NCBI GenBank assembly: GCA_019671135.1
Contig: JAHRHY010000013.1
Coordinates: 62,001 to 126,000 of the forward strand
Source: Linnemannia hyalina
Lineage: Eukaryota > Mortierellomycota > Mortierellomycetes > Mortierellales > Mortierellaceae
Direction: 5' to 3'
DNA: 64,000 bases
The notes beneath the pieces are model-generated. The model was not told the origin of the DNA and searched no databases. It was given only the letters and a program-made list of their open reading frames with translations. Each line of letters opens with the position of its first letter. The stretch's first letter is position 1. Shown here piece by piece: positions 34,933 to 48,150 of the stretch. Both the position numbers and the translations under genes were made by a program.

Positions 34933-37900
34933 GATATAATGGTTGTACTGGTACTACTAGGGGGTATGTATATGAGGGTATGGTGGTACTAAAGAAAGAG
35001 AGAGCAAGAAGGAGGAGTGAAAAGGACTGTGCTCTATTGCAACTTGGGTATAGGTATGTGGGGTTTTGATAGTTGACCACGCAAAAAAGGGTGCAAATGA
35101 TAAAGGAAGGGAAGTATGACGACGAGGGAGGAAAGTGAAGAGAGAGAGAGAAAAGAAAGGTGAGGAAGTGGAGAAAAAAAAAGAGAAGGAGGAGGGAGGA
35201 GGGAGGGTATTTGAAGGAACTGACGAGGATTCAGGACCAGGGCCAGACTTGAGATGTGAAGAACCCCAAAAAAAAAAATGAGAGAAAGGGAGGAGGATGA
35301 ATAAAAGAAAGAAAAGAAGTTAGAAAGAGAAAAGAGCAGCCGAGTGGAAGAAGAAGGAAAAAAAAGGAGGGAATTGGAGAAGGGGGAATGAAGTTGGAAA
35401 GGTGTGTATGTGGACGGTGGTATGTGGTATCTTCATGGTGGTATGAAGGAGGTGGGACAAGCAAATAAAAAACAACGATGATGTCGAATGTTGATATGTT
35501 CAATTCTAGGGGGGACAAAGCGTTCCCCTTCTTCGCCAGACAGACAGATATGTCATTTGCCTGGCAGGAAGTGGCAAGTGGCAAGGCAGCATGTCAAACC
35601 ATGCCATTCATCCCTCCATTCATTTTTATTCATAGATACATACATATAAGTCATTCCATCAGTGGTTAAAGAAAGAAATCAAACCATTGCCATTCATCAC
35701 CACACACAGACAACAAAACACAAAGTGGAACAAACAAGGTCGAGCGATTGAAATAAGCATCACTGATCACTGATGGGGCGGGTTTCGTACGCGGTGAACC
35801 GTGCGAGGACAACTATGGGAGAAGCAATAAACACATTCGCTCATACCTGGAGAGGATAGACAAAAGCAAACAACGCGTCTGTCACAAACAGAGGAAAAAC
35901 AAGGGTTCAAAGGAAAGGAGGTAACAAAGAAAAGCGGTGTAGAAGTTGGTTGTCGAAGGGACTGATAGACAACGAGAATAATGATGATGAGACTCGACAG
36001 GGATAGTAATACCCCCCAAATAGATAGAGGAAAAGAGACAAGCGAGAAGAAGAAGAAGAAAGAGAACGAGGGGTCTATCAATGTTGTGCAAAGGGGAGAA
36101 GTTTGGGCCAGTTTGACAAGAACAAAAATTAGACAAGAGAGAGAGAGAAAGATGTAGAAGAGACAGAAAAGCAGGGTACAACCCTTACTGGTTTCAATAT
36201 AAATGAACATCGTCCACGGACTAACAAAAAAAATGAACATGTTGCCTCATCCAAAATGTCGGTCAAAGGTCAAGCCCCATGGCTCACACCCATGCCCAAC
36301 AGACCAAACAGCAAGAGCAATGCTAAATTGGGTCTCATCAAACCTCATGGTCCATCAAAAGGCAAGTTCACGGACTGCCCTCTCATCATTTTACAGCCGC
36401 TAATGGGTTACATATAGCTAAAGGGCAAAAACAACCGACAGCACCAAAGGGAGGTTATTATGCTTCGACAAACCATCGTCTGCAAGCACAAGCACAAGCA
36501 CAATATCCGTTGCTCCATTTGCTTCCTCTTTTACGTCTCATTGTCTCTGCCTTCTCTCGCATTGTTGGCCCGTGTTGTAGGTTACCCTTTATTATGCCTC
36601 ATCCTAATCGTTATTGCAAGCATTACCCCAATTGTTTTATGTTCCGTTGCAATGTGCCGTACAACAGTACAGCGATAAGGACAACTGTAGCAAATAGTAC
36701 TCTCCTTTGGATGAACTAAATCTTGATCCTCTTCGATCTCAGAAGGACATTTCTGCTTGCACGCAACACGTATTTTCTCTCAAGCCATCATCATCCTTCA
36801 TACTCCTCCTCTTCACCCTTTTGCCATACTCTCTACCACCTTGTTGCCATTTATTCCTTGTTGTATTGTCTGTGTCAATCGCTGATTCGGTCATTAATTG
36901 TTGTTATTTTGCATCCCGAGGAGGGCTGACAAAAACGCAGTAGAGAATCAAGCGGCGCAAAAGAGAAGAGAAGAGACGTGTGTATACTAGAAGAGTACAG
37001 TACTCTTTCCAAGAGAGACAGAAAGGGTATTGACATTACACATCATCGCAAATAGAGGGCGCGGTATACTTTATTACATATCCTGTAATGTTGGAAACCG
37101 GACGAGGAAGGAAGGAAGGAAGGTTCATTCACTCGTTCATTGTATGAAATATAAGATAGGGCATTGGTTGTGGCAACATGGATAAGTCAACATGTGGTTG
37201 TTGTTACACACTTCCGTGGTGTGTTTGGGTCGGCGCTTGAATATACGAGGGTGACATGGTGGATATGGACCACAAGTGCTGTTTTCCTTGCTATCGTTTT
37301 CTTCCCGTTTTGCTCTCTTTTTCTATCCTTCCCTTGCAATTTGACCACCACCTTCTTGCTTGCACTCAGAGGGACGGATGTGAAAAAGAGTTGTGGATCT
37401 CGCAACAAAAAATAGTGCATAAAGATGGCAAAGAAGAGGTTTTTTTTAGACTAGCATCGCGAAACCGATTACGTCTTTGTGCCTACCTTGTCACCAATAC
37501 AACAAACAAGAATCGGGATATGCACGAATGCATGCAAACAATGCAAAAAAACAAACAAACTCGGAGCCATCCCACATCTTCATCCATAACATTGGTAGAC
37601 TGTCGTTCATTCAATTGGGTATCGGCGACCTTGTGCTACTTTTGTGGGAGTGCAAGCAGAGTTATGTAAGAGGACCTTGTGAGAAACACAAAGAAGAGGA
37701 ATCTTCTTCCTTCTAGTTAGAGGAAAGGAAACTCGTTCTTCATCCTCAGCCTTATCCTTCCCGTCCTCTGGGTTTAATGAGTACAAGAAGGCGTGTATAT
37801 TGCACTTTTTCGTTGTTTAAACGACAGACGGTATCTTGACTCAACTGACGCGACTTGAAAATGACACTGGCAAAACTTGATCCTGATCCTTGACGCGACT

Positions 37901-38847
37901 TGAGCCAGATACGACTCGACTTGTCCGATGAACGAGAAAAAGGGTCCGCCATTCCATTCAGAAAAGAAACTGCGCTTGGACCAATTTACTAGCTCAGCTA
38001 GCCCCAGCTACCTCATCTTTGCTTATCCTTACGACTTACGTCCTTTTGTCGGTCTTCCTCTTTTGCCTTTTTGTGTTCCCTTTCAAGTCGTGACTTTTTC
38101 GGTCTAGTCTTTTCCCTCCTGTTCTTCTTTCCCCAGTGCTTCTTGTCATCATTTTGCCCTCTCTCCCTCACCATGTCCTTGTGAATCCCCTGGTGTCTGT
38201 GTGCGTTTGTTGTTGTTTATGTCAAAAGAAAATGCCAACCCGCGTCATCATCACTTTTTTTTGTTCTTGAAACTCAGACAAAAAAACATAGCGTCCTTCT
38301 CCAGCTTGTTATATTTTTTAGGGCCGATTGTCCGAGCACAACTTTTTTTTTTGTGGAAAGTTGACAGGGGAGAGCAATGAGCACAAAAAAATAAGGGGGA
38401 ATGGGGGGAGAACAATAATCAAAAACTGCTTTCTTGTTGGTTGGAGCCCGCAAGTAGGAGCAAGTACGCTTTCGTCAGGACTGGTGCGCACAGGGGAGGG
38501 GGAGGAAGAGGTGGAGAATGGAATATTGAAAAACGCTCAGGCCTGATGAGCACAACACAAACACTTCCTTTCTTCGTCTTCTCCCCTGCCCTTCTTCTCT
38601 GCCTTGCTAGCCCTGCCCTGGATTTTGCCAGCTCATGCAGGAGGTTCGTCGGAAAGAAAAGTGGAGAAACAACTACAACCTAAACAAACAAGCAAGTGAG
38701 ATCATATCTGAGCGAAAAAGGGGATATTGCGCTGGGTAGGAAAACAAGAAGGAAGATTCTCATTATGCACTAGGAAAGAGTCTGGGGGGTTTATTGCTTT
38801 CCTAGGCCGGAAGGGAAAAAAATTAGGTCCGAGAACGTACTTCGAGC
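34933..38847. other. 3.9-kb gene-poor intergenic region
   Basis: About 35110-35220 is purine-rich on the plus strand, that is, pyrimidine-rich upstream of the serine-rich gene and probably its promoter. The rest is AT- and C/T-rich with short unsupported frames. A 12-mer GACGCGACTTGA occurs twice (near 37849 and 37893) with a related GACTCGACTTG nearby. No gene, tRNA or transposon is recognised. It is the largest gap in the window. Confidence 0.5.
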
Positions 38848-41800
38848 TTACTCAAAGTCATCAATGTCGTCGTCGTCATCAGCGATCTCCTGGATGTGTC
38901 TGGTGTATTTTCGTCGACTGTCTTTGTTGTTATCCAGACCAACAAAGTCGCCTTCAACAGCATCGACAAAGTTATCGTTACTATCATTGTCGCTGTCATC
39001 CCCTTCCTCGTCGTCGTCCGAGACGGCAATGATCAACTTGCGATACTTTGCGGATGGACCCTTCGCTGTGGAGGAGGTAGCACCAGTTAATCCGCCGCCG
39101 CTCAGTATCCGTCTCTTGTTCGTGGACCGATTCACGACAGGTGCGGAATCATCTTCCTCCTCGTCCAAGTTGGTCATCTGATCGTCATCCTCATCCAAAA
39201 TAAGTTGAATATCACTCTCCGAAAAGTCATCACCTTCAAAGCTGCTCTTGACGGACAATGAAGATGACGACGCGGCCTTCTTCTTCTTATTGTTGTTGGC
39301 GCCAGCTCTTCCAATCGATCCTCCTCCTTCTGACGGTGTTCGTACTTTCGTCACTTTGACTGGGATTTCCTCTGCACTCCTCGACGGATCCCGACCAAAC
39401 TCCACCTTGACGGACGGCAACGACATTGACGGTTGTTTCGTCATAAATGGGCTTGACCTTGGTCCGTTCACAATGTACCTATCGTCCCGTTCCAAACGTG
39501 ACACCCGAAAAAAACCACATTGATCTTGTTAGTGCGAAATCGCGGGTGGGTGATTATGAAGAGGAGGCGGCTAATCTCATTTGAAGCCTTTGACGTCCGA
39601 TATTAGAGAGAAGTGAATAAGTCATGCATTAAACTTACGCGAGAGTCGAGTAGGCCGTGAAATGAAAGTCTTCTCGAAGATACCCACCCACAATAAGATG
39701 ACTGATGATCCTTTCGTAATCCTAAACAATGCAAACAACACCAAAGAGAGCGTCGTCAGATATCGTCGTGTCACCTCAACGAGCATTGTGGGACAGAAAG
39801 GTAAAAATAAAAGCTTACGTCCTTGTTGGCGCGCTTGGAAGCAACTTCAGTGTTGTATTCCTCACGAACAAGCTTTGCGATAGAGCGGGATGCACCGATA
39901 CCTCGCCATGCTTCGACAAGTTTGTTCAGGGTCACGCGGTCCTTTGCGTCCTTGAGACGATTGAGTAGTAGACAGAGAGCCCGAACGTCAGCCCTAACAT
40001 CTTCCGTCTCTACATCCTGTCCGGCCAAGACGCAGTTGTCGCAGAAGCCGCAGGGTGGTAACCGGGTCGAAAGGTGCTTTGAAAAGTGGACATCAAAGAG
40101 CTGGTGTCGGCATGACCTGACGTCCTGCGCATATTGGATCATGCTGTAGACTGCATAAAGATACAGTGGTTCTGGTTAGTTTCGCGCTCTCTATTATGTC
40201 ATATTCGGCAGTTATTTGGTGGCAAAAATGTCCAGCCATGCAACTCACCATTGGCGAGACCCTCGGGCTCGGTGACACAGAGTGTTGACAGACGAGAGGC
40301 GTCCTGGTCACGGTAGAGTAGTAAACAATCTGCCGGCAGTCCGTCACGTCCAGCGCGACCGGATTCCTGATAGTACCCTAGTAAAAGCAAGCAAACCAAA
40401 GGACGTGAAATTGTCAGTCTAATTAAAACTCTTTTGAGCCACATATGAATACCGAACCTAAGAGAAGGTACAAACCTTCAAGAGATTTTGACATGCAGGC
40501 GTGGATGACGAATCGGACGTTGGGGTGATTGATGCCGAGTCCAAAAGCGATGGTGGCACAGACAACTTGGATACGGCCGTTTCTCCAGTATTCATGAATA
40601 AGCTCCTTCTTGTCGTCCTCAATATCTGCATGGTAGGCACTGGTTGCGATGTGCCCACCGCTGGCCTCCGCAATACCGGATGCAAACACGTGAGTGTCCT
40701 TCTTGGAGAGACAGTACAGAATACCACTGCCTTCTCTGTGATGAGTCCGAATGTAGTCAGCGAGGAACTGGAACGTTTCCTGATTGGCACTGGGCCGAGT
40801 CATCACTTTGTAAGCGAGGTTGGGTCTGAAGAGCGGAGTGTCAAAGAGCAGAGTTCCGTTGTTTGAACGGCCGATAGGTCCCATGTTGAGTGTCGAAAGC
40901 ACCGACTCGATAACGCTCGGAGGTGCGGTTGCTGTCAGAGCCATGATGGGTGAGTTGGGGAAGAGGACGCGAAGGATCCCGAGTTTCTTGTAGTCTGGTC
41001 GGAAATCGTGTCCAAGGTTGGAGCAGCAGTGACATTCGTCCACGACAATCCGGGCGAGACGACCATTGGCATAGACCTTTTCGAGGTGATTCATAAACCG
41101 CTTGGACTTGCTGATTTTTTCCGGTGTGACATAGACTAGATTGAGAACGGGGCCAGAGTGATTGAGGGTATCCTGGGTGCTGGTCTTGGACGGTGCAGCG
41201 TTTTTGGATCTTTTGTTGGTTGCTTTAGGTGCCACTGGTCCGAGCATGGCGTCCATGATACGCTTCGTCTCCTCAGAAGTCGTGTATGAAGTCAACATGC
41301 CGACGCCGATCCCCGCCTCCTCCAGATGAAATGCTTGGTCTCGAATAAGTGACAGTAGTGGTGATATGACCAGAGTGATTCCTGTGCCTATCAAAGCTGG
41401 CAGCTGGTAACAGAGCGACTTGCCACCGCCTAATACATGTCATTTATCATGCACACGAGGAAGGTAATGTCTCGCTTTATTAATATGTTCTCTGACGCAT
41501 TCTACGTCCGGACTGTGATACACACGGTATACGGTACCTGTGGGCATGAGGACGAAGGTGTCGCGGCTGTCTAGGGACGCGTTCATGACGTCAAGCTGTT
41601 TGTCTCTCCATTGTGTGATATTCCAATGCTTCGCGGCAAGTTGCTTGAGTTCTACTGACCAACCAAAGTCTTCGCGACCATAGTCCCTTTCTGGCGCTGC
41701 AAGCTGAGCAGGAGCAGAGTTGATGGAGATGTTAGCTAGGAGGCTGTCGCGGTACTCTTCGAGTTCTATGCGGCGACACTTGAGGGTTGTGATTTGTTCT

Positions 41801-41853
41801 TCGATTGCGTCTAGTTCGAGGTCGATGGCGTCTATTTCGTCCTGGGTTGACAT
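38848..41853 (-). CDS. RECQL: RecQ1-type 3'-5' DNA helicase (814 aa)
   Basis: ATP-dependent DNA helicase acting in replication and repair in the nucleus. Exons: 41538-41853, 40476-41429, 40249-40377, 39819-40150, 39639-39721 and 38848-39478. The N-terminal coiled coil (IDAIDLELDAIEEQITTLK) and DFGWSVELK segment match RecQ1. Motif I GGGKSLCYQLP is made across the first splice (about 106-116). Motif II is DECH (about 233). Others: LTATAP, SGILYCLSKKD, GLGINHPNVRFVIH and YYQESGRAGRDGLPADC. The Zn module follows (CRHQLFDVHF ... CGFCDNC), then a winged-helix segment (IISHLIVGGYLREDFHF). The tail is Ser/Asp-rich, ending DDDDDIDDFE. RecQ1 is separated from Sgs1/WRN/BLM types by the short N-terminus and absence of an HRDC domain. 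Confidence 0.92.
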
Positions 41854-42519
41854 TGTTTGTTGGAGATGGTGGCGTTCTTGTGTTGCCGTGTGTTTATCGA
41901 ATAGGGTTGATAGATCCCTTGTTCGAGTTGATCCGTGTGTTGTTGGTGCTTGTACTCTCGGAGGTGTGTTCTTGTTTTAGGAAGTGAGTGTCTATGGGCC
42001 AGTTTCCATGTCGATTCGATTAGAGTGCCGTTTGTCTCCCGCTTGTCACAAGGTTTATGCTGAGAAGAACAAACAATAACAATATTAGGATATTAGGAGA
42101 GTGTGAAACGAACAACACACACACTTTCTCCCTTTGGGCCATCCCGGCCAGCTCAGCCAGCCTGGTCACGTTTTGTGCCTTCAATTTTTTGTATGGAGTC
42201 GTCTTCGCACACTCCCACCACCACAGTCGTTCAAGAAGGAAAGATCCAAGTCGAGTAGACTTGTTGGATCCAAAAGCAGCCAAGAGGGTCTGCAACTTTG
42301 CCCTGTCAGGGATTACACGATCAACACACACACGACTTTCTTTTTTCTTCTTTTTTTTTTTTTCTCTTCATCAATCCCTCTCTTTTCCTTCTTTCTTCTT
42401 TCATCAAAAGTATTCTCTCCCGCTCTTCCCTCCCTCCTTACCTTACCTTACTTTACCTTACCTTTGCCTCACCCTCTTCCCTCTCGACGACAACCAGCAA
42501 AAACAAGACCCTTCTCTAC
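41854..42519. promoter_or_regulatory. Divergent promoter between RecQ1 (-) and the helical-repeat gene (+)
   Basis: 666 bp between start codons. A pyrimidine-only stretch at about 42340-42480, with CCTTA repeats (42440-42470), ends 40 nt before the plus-strand ATG and marks its probable core promoter. Confidence 0.5.
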
Positions 42520-45500
42520 ATGGTCAAGAACACCGCAAAACGGGAAAAGAGTCGCGCTTGGACACCCTCCACCTTCACATCCGACGGACACGGACAGGGT
42601 CATTCCTCTCCTCTCCAGGCCATCAGCGAGCACGCCATGGACGAGGACCTCATCGATACTACCCCTATTGCTCCTGGTATCACTATCATCCACTCCGCCC
42701 TCTCTACAGACAACAACAACAACAACAACAGCAACAACAACAAGAGCCACAGTGGCGATATCAATGGAAGCAGCGGTGAAAGCGACGATCACAAAGACGA
42801 CGGCGACGATGAAGATGAAGACGACGTAGACAGCCACGGCAACGACGATAACGACGACGACGACGATCGCGATGATAATCGCCATGACAGCGAGGACGAC
42901 AGCAGCAGCTCAAGCCAGGACCACGAAACCTCCGACGATAGCGACGAGAGCATCGATGCCAACTCGGACGAGAGCGTCCTCCGACGACTCAGCCAACGGA
43001 TCGATGCCCCCAAGCGCAACCGCTCAGGATCAATCGGCAACAAGGCCAAGAAGGTCGCCGTCGGCCTCTCAACCTCGTCCTCAAACTCATCATCCAAGAT
43101 CGTCTCGGCCACACCCAACAAAAAGATCACCAAAAAGTCAAAGGTCTCGGTCAAGCCTAAATCCAGCAAGGGTTCATTGAGCAGCGCAGCAGCCCGTCAA
43201 GCCACAGAGGACGCCAAGTTAGAAGCAGCCAAGCCCATCGTCAGTCGGTTCCTCGAACTCGAAAACACAAAACTCAACGACAAGCTGCTTCAGGTCTTCA
43301 TGATCAACGGTAAGTTTTTTTTGTCCACATCACACGCATAATATTCCTTGTGCCTGTACCAACTGCTCAATTGCTTCGCTTCGTTTGCAAATGAAACAAT
43401 GCTGACATGGCCAATTTATCATGCATCTATCCGTGGTAGGCATGCTTCCGTTTGTCATCGAGTGCATCACCCGTCTGGACCCAGAGATCGCAAAAGAGTT
43501 GAACGAGGACATGGACGGTGACGAGACCAATCAGGAATCAAAGTTCATGACCCGACTCAAGTACAGCAGGAGAAAGCGGGACTATGCCGACATCAACGTC
43601 ATGAAAAAGTCATACACCACCATGAACTTTCTCACTCGCAGCGACGTCTACAACGAGTTCATCCTCAGCAGCGGTCACCAAGTCATTGGTAGGTTTATAA
43701 TTGAATCGCTGGCGCATTGTACTGGATCAGGAGCATTTTGTTACTGTTTGGCCACATTCCAGTGCCTAACAACCTTTATCTTCCCGTCGCCCTCTCTGGA
43801 TCGTGCATACTATGGTTTGATTAGTCAAGGAGTTGTTCAAGATCTTCAGACCAGAGTCCAACGGCAATTTTTACCATTTTCAAAAGGTGTTCGAGACCAT
43901 CCTCAAAAAGTTCAGGTCCCACACTATGCTGACCCTGTTTGAGGATGTTGACCCGGCGACAGGACAAGCCAAGACTCCTCTGGTTCTTGAAATGCTGCCA
44001 TTTCTGGATCAGGCGCCGGTTGCTCTCTCGATGATCAAGGTCCTCTTCCCCGCCTATACCTACGGCTTTGCGGAGAGAGTTCAGGACTTTTATCGCGTCC
44101 TTCAGCGTGGACACTTTATGGAGATGCTTCTCACCATGGTTACCCTGGCCGATGGTAAGCACAACATATAATGGTGTCTTTGGCATTTATGTTTCAATGA
44201 CTCCACCAACTTATCATTTATACATCTCATTTGATAGATCCAACTCCCAGCATGGGCGATTTTGTTGTTTCCCTTCTGGACGAAGCGACGCGGGCAAAGG
44301 ACGCCAAAATATTTTTCTCATGCCTGCGCGATGATCCCATCTGGGCAGAGCGCCTTGTTCAAGGGGTCCTGTCCGACTCGCCAGTGAGACGACACAGTTG
44401 CATTGAGATCATTTACTCCATACTTGTCCGCAGGTAAATATTTCCCTGCCGTGCGGAAAAACTCAATCTGCGAAAGCGACCCTTCAAAATTTGCTGACAC
44501 TGTTTTTATTACCATCTTGAAACATAGTATCCAATTGCCATTCCAGGATATGTTCGCAAACAGTATCTACATTACGGAAAAGTCATACGACAGGGTTGAT
44601 TCTTATCTGGAGCAAATTGCCAACGGGTTTAGCAAGCACCTCGACGCGCATATTCCCAGTCTCTGCAATACTTTCGTCGGATCCAAAAATGCAGGAGAAG
44701 TGTAAGGCGCCGCCCATTTCTCACTACTCTCAGGCATCGTTTCATTACTCTGGCAATACATCACAACATGATTGCTAATATTCTTTGTTTCGCCGGTTGT
44801 TCTGAATAGTGTGGAGTTGCCAGGATACACAGTTCCAAAATCATTCACAGTGGCTCGACTCTGGCTTTTGGACTCAATATACCACTGCTTGAACGATGTC
44901 AAGGACAACCCATCTCTTTTGGAGTCGATCCCAGCCAGCTTTTGGTCAACTCTTGTCGATAGCTTTATCCAGTTCCGGTATGTATCTTCGCCTCAATCAG
45001 GATGTATATTTACGTATTCTCCCAGCCTGTACGTTGTCACACTTGTTTACTTACATTAACCTAATTGCCGACATTAGGTTCAACAATGCGTTCCATGTGC
45101 ATTTTTACAAGATGTTCAGGGTGGTCCTCTATTCGGAGCAGGCCTCAGTATACGACCAGTTCTTCATACAGACAGACTTTATTAAGCGTTTGATTGAACA
45201 TTACTTGGACGCTGAGGAACCAACGGGATCCAGGGGGTATATCATTTTGATTTTGAACTGTCTCCGTCTCTTGGCGGACGTGGAGCAGCGAGCCGCAGAA
45301 ACAAAGGATGAGAACGCCATGGAAGAGGAAGTCGAAGAAGGAAGGATCTCCGAGACTTACTGGACGGACATCCTCAGGGACCACGCGGTGTGGAAAGAAT
45401 TTGCACCTACCCTTCGTCATGCGACCTTGAAGCAGACCCGGGATACCCTGTGCAATATGGATCCCAACCTGCGGTTCCAGTTTGCTCCCCTCCAATCAAG

Positions 45501-46517
45501 GCATTCCACCGAATCCCCCATGACTAAGCGCCACATCGGTATTCCTGGCGTATCTGCTCGTGGCACCGAAGGCATCGATCTCGGATCTCAATGTAAGTTT
45601 TCAAATATGTTGGGCGTCTCTTGGTCATTTATTTATTTTAATAGAATCGCAGTATCTCATTCATCAAACTTTGTTTGACCATGTAGACGGAAACTCGCTT
45701 GGATTTGGGGTGCCGATGAAGTACGACCCTGCGGCAGATGAGGAAGAGCTTGAAAAGCAGGAACAGCAGAAGGAGTTGGAAGTCCAGAAGGCACTCGCCA
45801 ACATGATGCCGAGCGTGGACTGGAAGTTGATCCCTCCTCAGCGAGTGCTTGACGCGATGAGGGTGGCAAACGCGGCCAGCAAAGCAGCTGGGAGTAGGCA
45901 CAAGTCAGCAGCAAATGCGTCGTCAGAAACGAATGGCACCAAGGCGGGCGAGGGTGCATCGTCTGTAGGAAATACAACGGGAACTGAAGGGACGACGACA
46001 GAAGGGACGACGACCAAGTCCAAAAAGAAAAAGAAGAACAAGAAGAAACGGCCGAGTAGCAGCGCCGCAGCTGGTGATACCAGCGGCGATGATGATGAAG
46101 CGGGACATTCCGATAGTTCGACATCATCAACTAACGGCTCGATTTCGTCAGACATGTCTTCCGAAGACAGCTCTGATGGCGGACATGAGAAGGATAGTGG
46201 GACTGAGGGAGATGATACGTCGGAGGATGAGAGCCGACAAAAGGACGAGTCGGACAGTAATAGCACGACAGGAGTGACAGAGACCGAAGAGGAGCTGTTA
46301 AAGCGACGGAGAGAGAAGAAGCGGGAGAGGAAGCGGAAAAACAAGATGAACAAGAAAAACCGCTTCGCTAACGAGTCCTCCCAGGCTGATGCCAGGTATA
46401 TTTTCAAGATCCCTTTTATTAGTTGAAGCTTGGTATTTCATTGATCGTTGAGCTAATCCTTTCTTTCTTCTTTGGTTGTGGACGAATAGCGGCGACGCGA
46501 TGGATCTGTGGGGCTGA
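42520..46517 (+). CDS. Armadillo-like helical protein, possibly SAPS-like phosphatase-associated (1052 aa)
   Basis: Nine exons: 42520-43309, 43440-43688, 43825-44154, 44238-44433, 44528-44701, 44810-44977, 45078-45592, 45687-46395 and 46490-46517; phases agree throughout. Residues 1-240 are low complexity, with poly-Asn and long Asp/Ser runs. About 245-760 is all-helical: KLNDKLLQVFMIN, SYTTMNFLTRSDVYNEFI, VKELFKIFRPES, FRSHTMLTLFEDV, AERLVQGVLSDSPVRRHSCI, FNNAFHVHFYKMFRVVL. The helix pattern and the block PGYTVPKSF ... RLWLLDSIYHCL resemble the SAPS domain of Sit4/PP6-associated proteins, but the family's usual N-terminal motif is not seen, so the label is tentative. A PP4R3/SMEK relationship is the alternative. 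The C-terminus has a KSKKKKKNKKKRP run, an acidic Ser tract and a second Lys/Arg run. Confidence 0.65.
42710..42742. repeat. (AAC)n repeat coding poly-Asn
   Basis: Interrupted AAC triplets in the acidic N-terminal region of the helical-repeat protein, coding Asn with one Ser. Confidence 0.85.
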
Positions 46518-46557
46518 AGCGACTTTTGTTACCGTTGCCCGACTAATCAACAATACA

Positions 46558-46563
46558 AATAAA
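46558..46563 (+). terminator. Poly(A) signal AATAAA
   Basis: Canonical hexamer 41 nt after the TGA of the nine-exon gene. This supports the short last exon that I placed at 46490-46517. Confidence 0.55.
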
Positions 46564-48150
46564 CAATAATGACATCCAGCATTTCTCTTTATGACCTGCC
46601 TGTAGTTATTTTGACTGGATTGTTTATGTACAGTATATGTACCTCTTTCTCTGCCACTCGAACAAGTAAGCTGATTACAATTTGGAATAAGGGAAGGAGA
46701 CACAAATGGTCTCCCGGACGTCCATTTTACGGGTATCGTGAACCTCCGCGAAGTCAACGCAACAAGAGGATCGATATAATGGAATTGATAGCACATGCTG
46801 TTTTCGAAAGCAAAATGCCGCTCTTAACTGGAGTTTGCAAGCTGTACTGGATTGATCTGACATGATAAGCGCGTTGAAAAGAACGAAGATCTGCCCAGCA
46901 CCAGAGACGATTTGAAATTCTGTTCCAGTGAAATATCGTCCTGACTATTGTAGACCCACGAAAGAGCATTTGTCAAAAAGTGAACAGTTTGTTCTTGCCA
47001 GCACTCTTAATGTTCACCGATGGAATATAAAGTAGAAAGTCGTGGCTGCAATTAAGGATGATCAAGACAGTGGCATGGTTGCAAACAGATCGACCATCGA
47101 TAGTACAGTCTCCAGAGACAAGGCGAATGAACACAAACAAACGACAATGGTGTTTCCCAATTCCTATGGACAAAACATCCTGAGAACCAAGCAAGCTATT
47201 TTGGGGTTTTTTTTCAATCCTTTTTTTTATTTTTTCTTGTAGATAACATCTCAATAGCATCTGATCTCATCCACTCTTGACTCATGTTGCATCCCATAGT
47301 ATCCTGACGATGTCCCGAGAAAAAACAAAGTAAACCTAACAAGATGATAACCAAGAAAGAGATAACATCTGTTAGTCAATCTTTCCTTCAACAGTAAACT
47401 CAAATAGAAAGAGGAAGAGGAAGGAAAGGTGAGGGAATATTTGTTTCAAACACTAAGAAAATCCACCGAGGTTTGACTCCTGTGCCTTTCACCCGAAGGC
47501 AAAAGGAAAAGGAGGGGTTGGTGAGATCTTCAACTCTCATGAAACGGCATCCCACACATTCGCAAGCGTCTTAAAACAAGTCGCAGAGCAGGCGGTAGGA
47601 ATTTAATTTTCCACATTTGTAACGAGCAAGTGACCAGATGGGTTGTTGACCTCAACAAAGTTGAAGAAAACGGCAACATATGCTCTGACTTAAAAGTGGG
47701 TCTTTTTTGGGGAAGGAATGGGGGATAATGGGATGAGGTAGGGAGGGGTATGTGAGGGAGTAGGAGGAGTGAGGAGGCTTACCTGATGATGAAAAGACGG
47801 GTGATACACGGACGCGAGAGAGGGTGAAGAATGGGTGGAGGTGAAGTAGGGAAGAGGGAGAGGGTGAAAGAAAGAACAAACAAGAGACGCGAAAAAGTTT
47901 TTCTCTTTATGGTTTAAATTCGATCTGGATGACATAGAAGAATCAGATCCAATCGCGCCTGCAACAGCCAATGGATCGTACGATTGATCGCCACTAAAAT
48001 CGGACTCTCATTTGTCCATTCACTGTCACTGCAAGCAGAGCTACTTCGTATTTCTTTTCTCACGACTCGCTCCTTTTCTTGCTTGTCCTTCACTCATCTC
48101 TCTTTTCTTCAACAGCCTCATCAACACTCATCCACACACACTCACCCACA
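46564..48150. other. Intergenic region upstream of the phosphomevalonate kinase gene
   Basis: AT-rich with purine runs near 47690-47880 and a pyrimidine-rich stretch from about 48030 to 48150 before the ERG8 ATG. A 98-codon frame starting at 46569 has no recognisable features. Nothing else seen. Confidence 0.45.

Noticed and set aside
45640..45686. Alternative acceptors for exon 8 of the helical-repeat gene
   Set aside because: Upstream AG sites give immediate in-frame stops; only the acceptor at 45685-45686 keeps the frame.
46569..46865. 98-codon plus-strand frame after the nine-exon gene
   Set aside because: Overlaps the probable 3' UTR just after AATAAA, with no motif; could be a small gene but nothing supports it.
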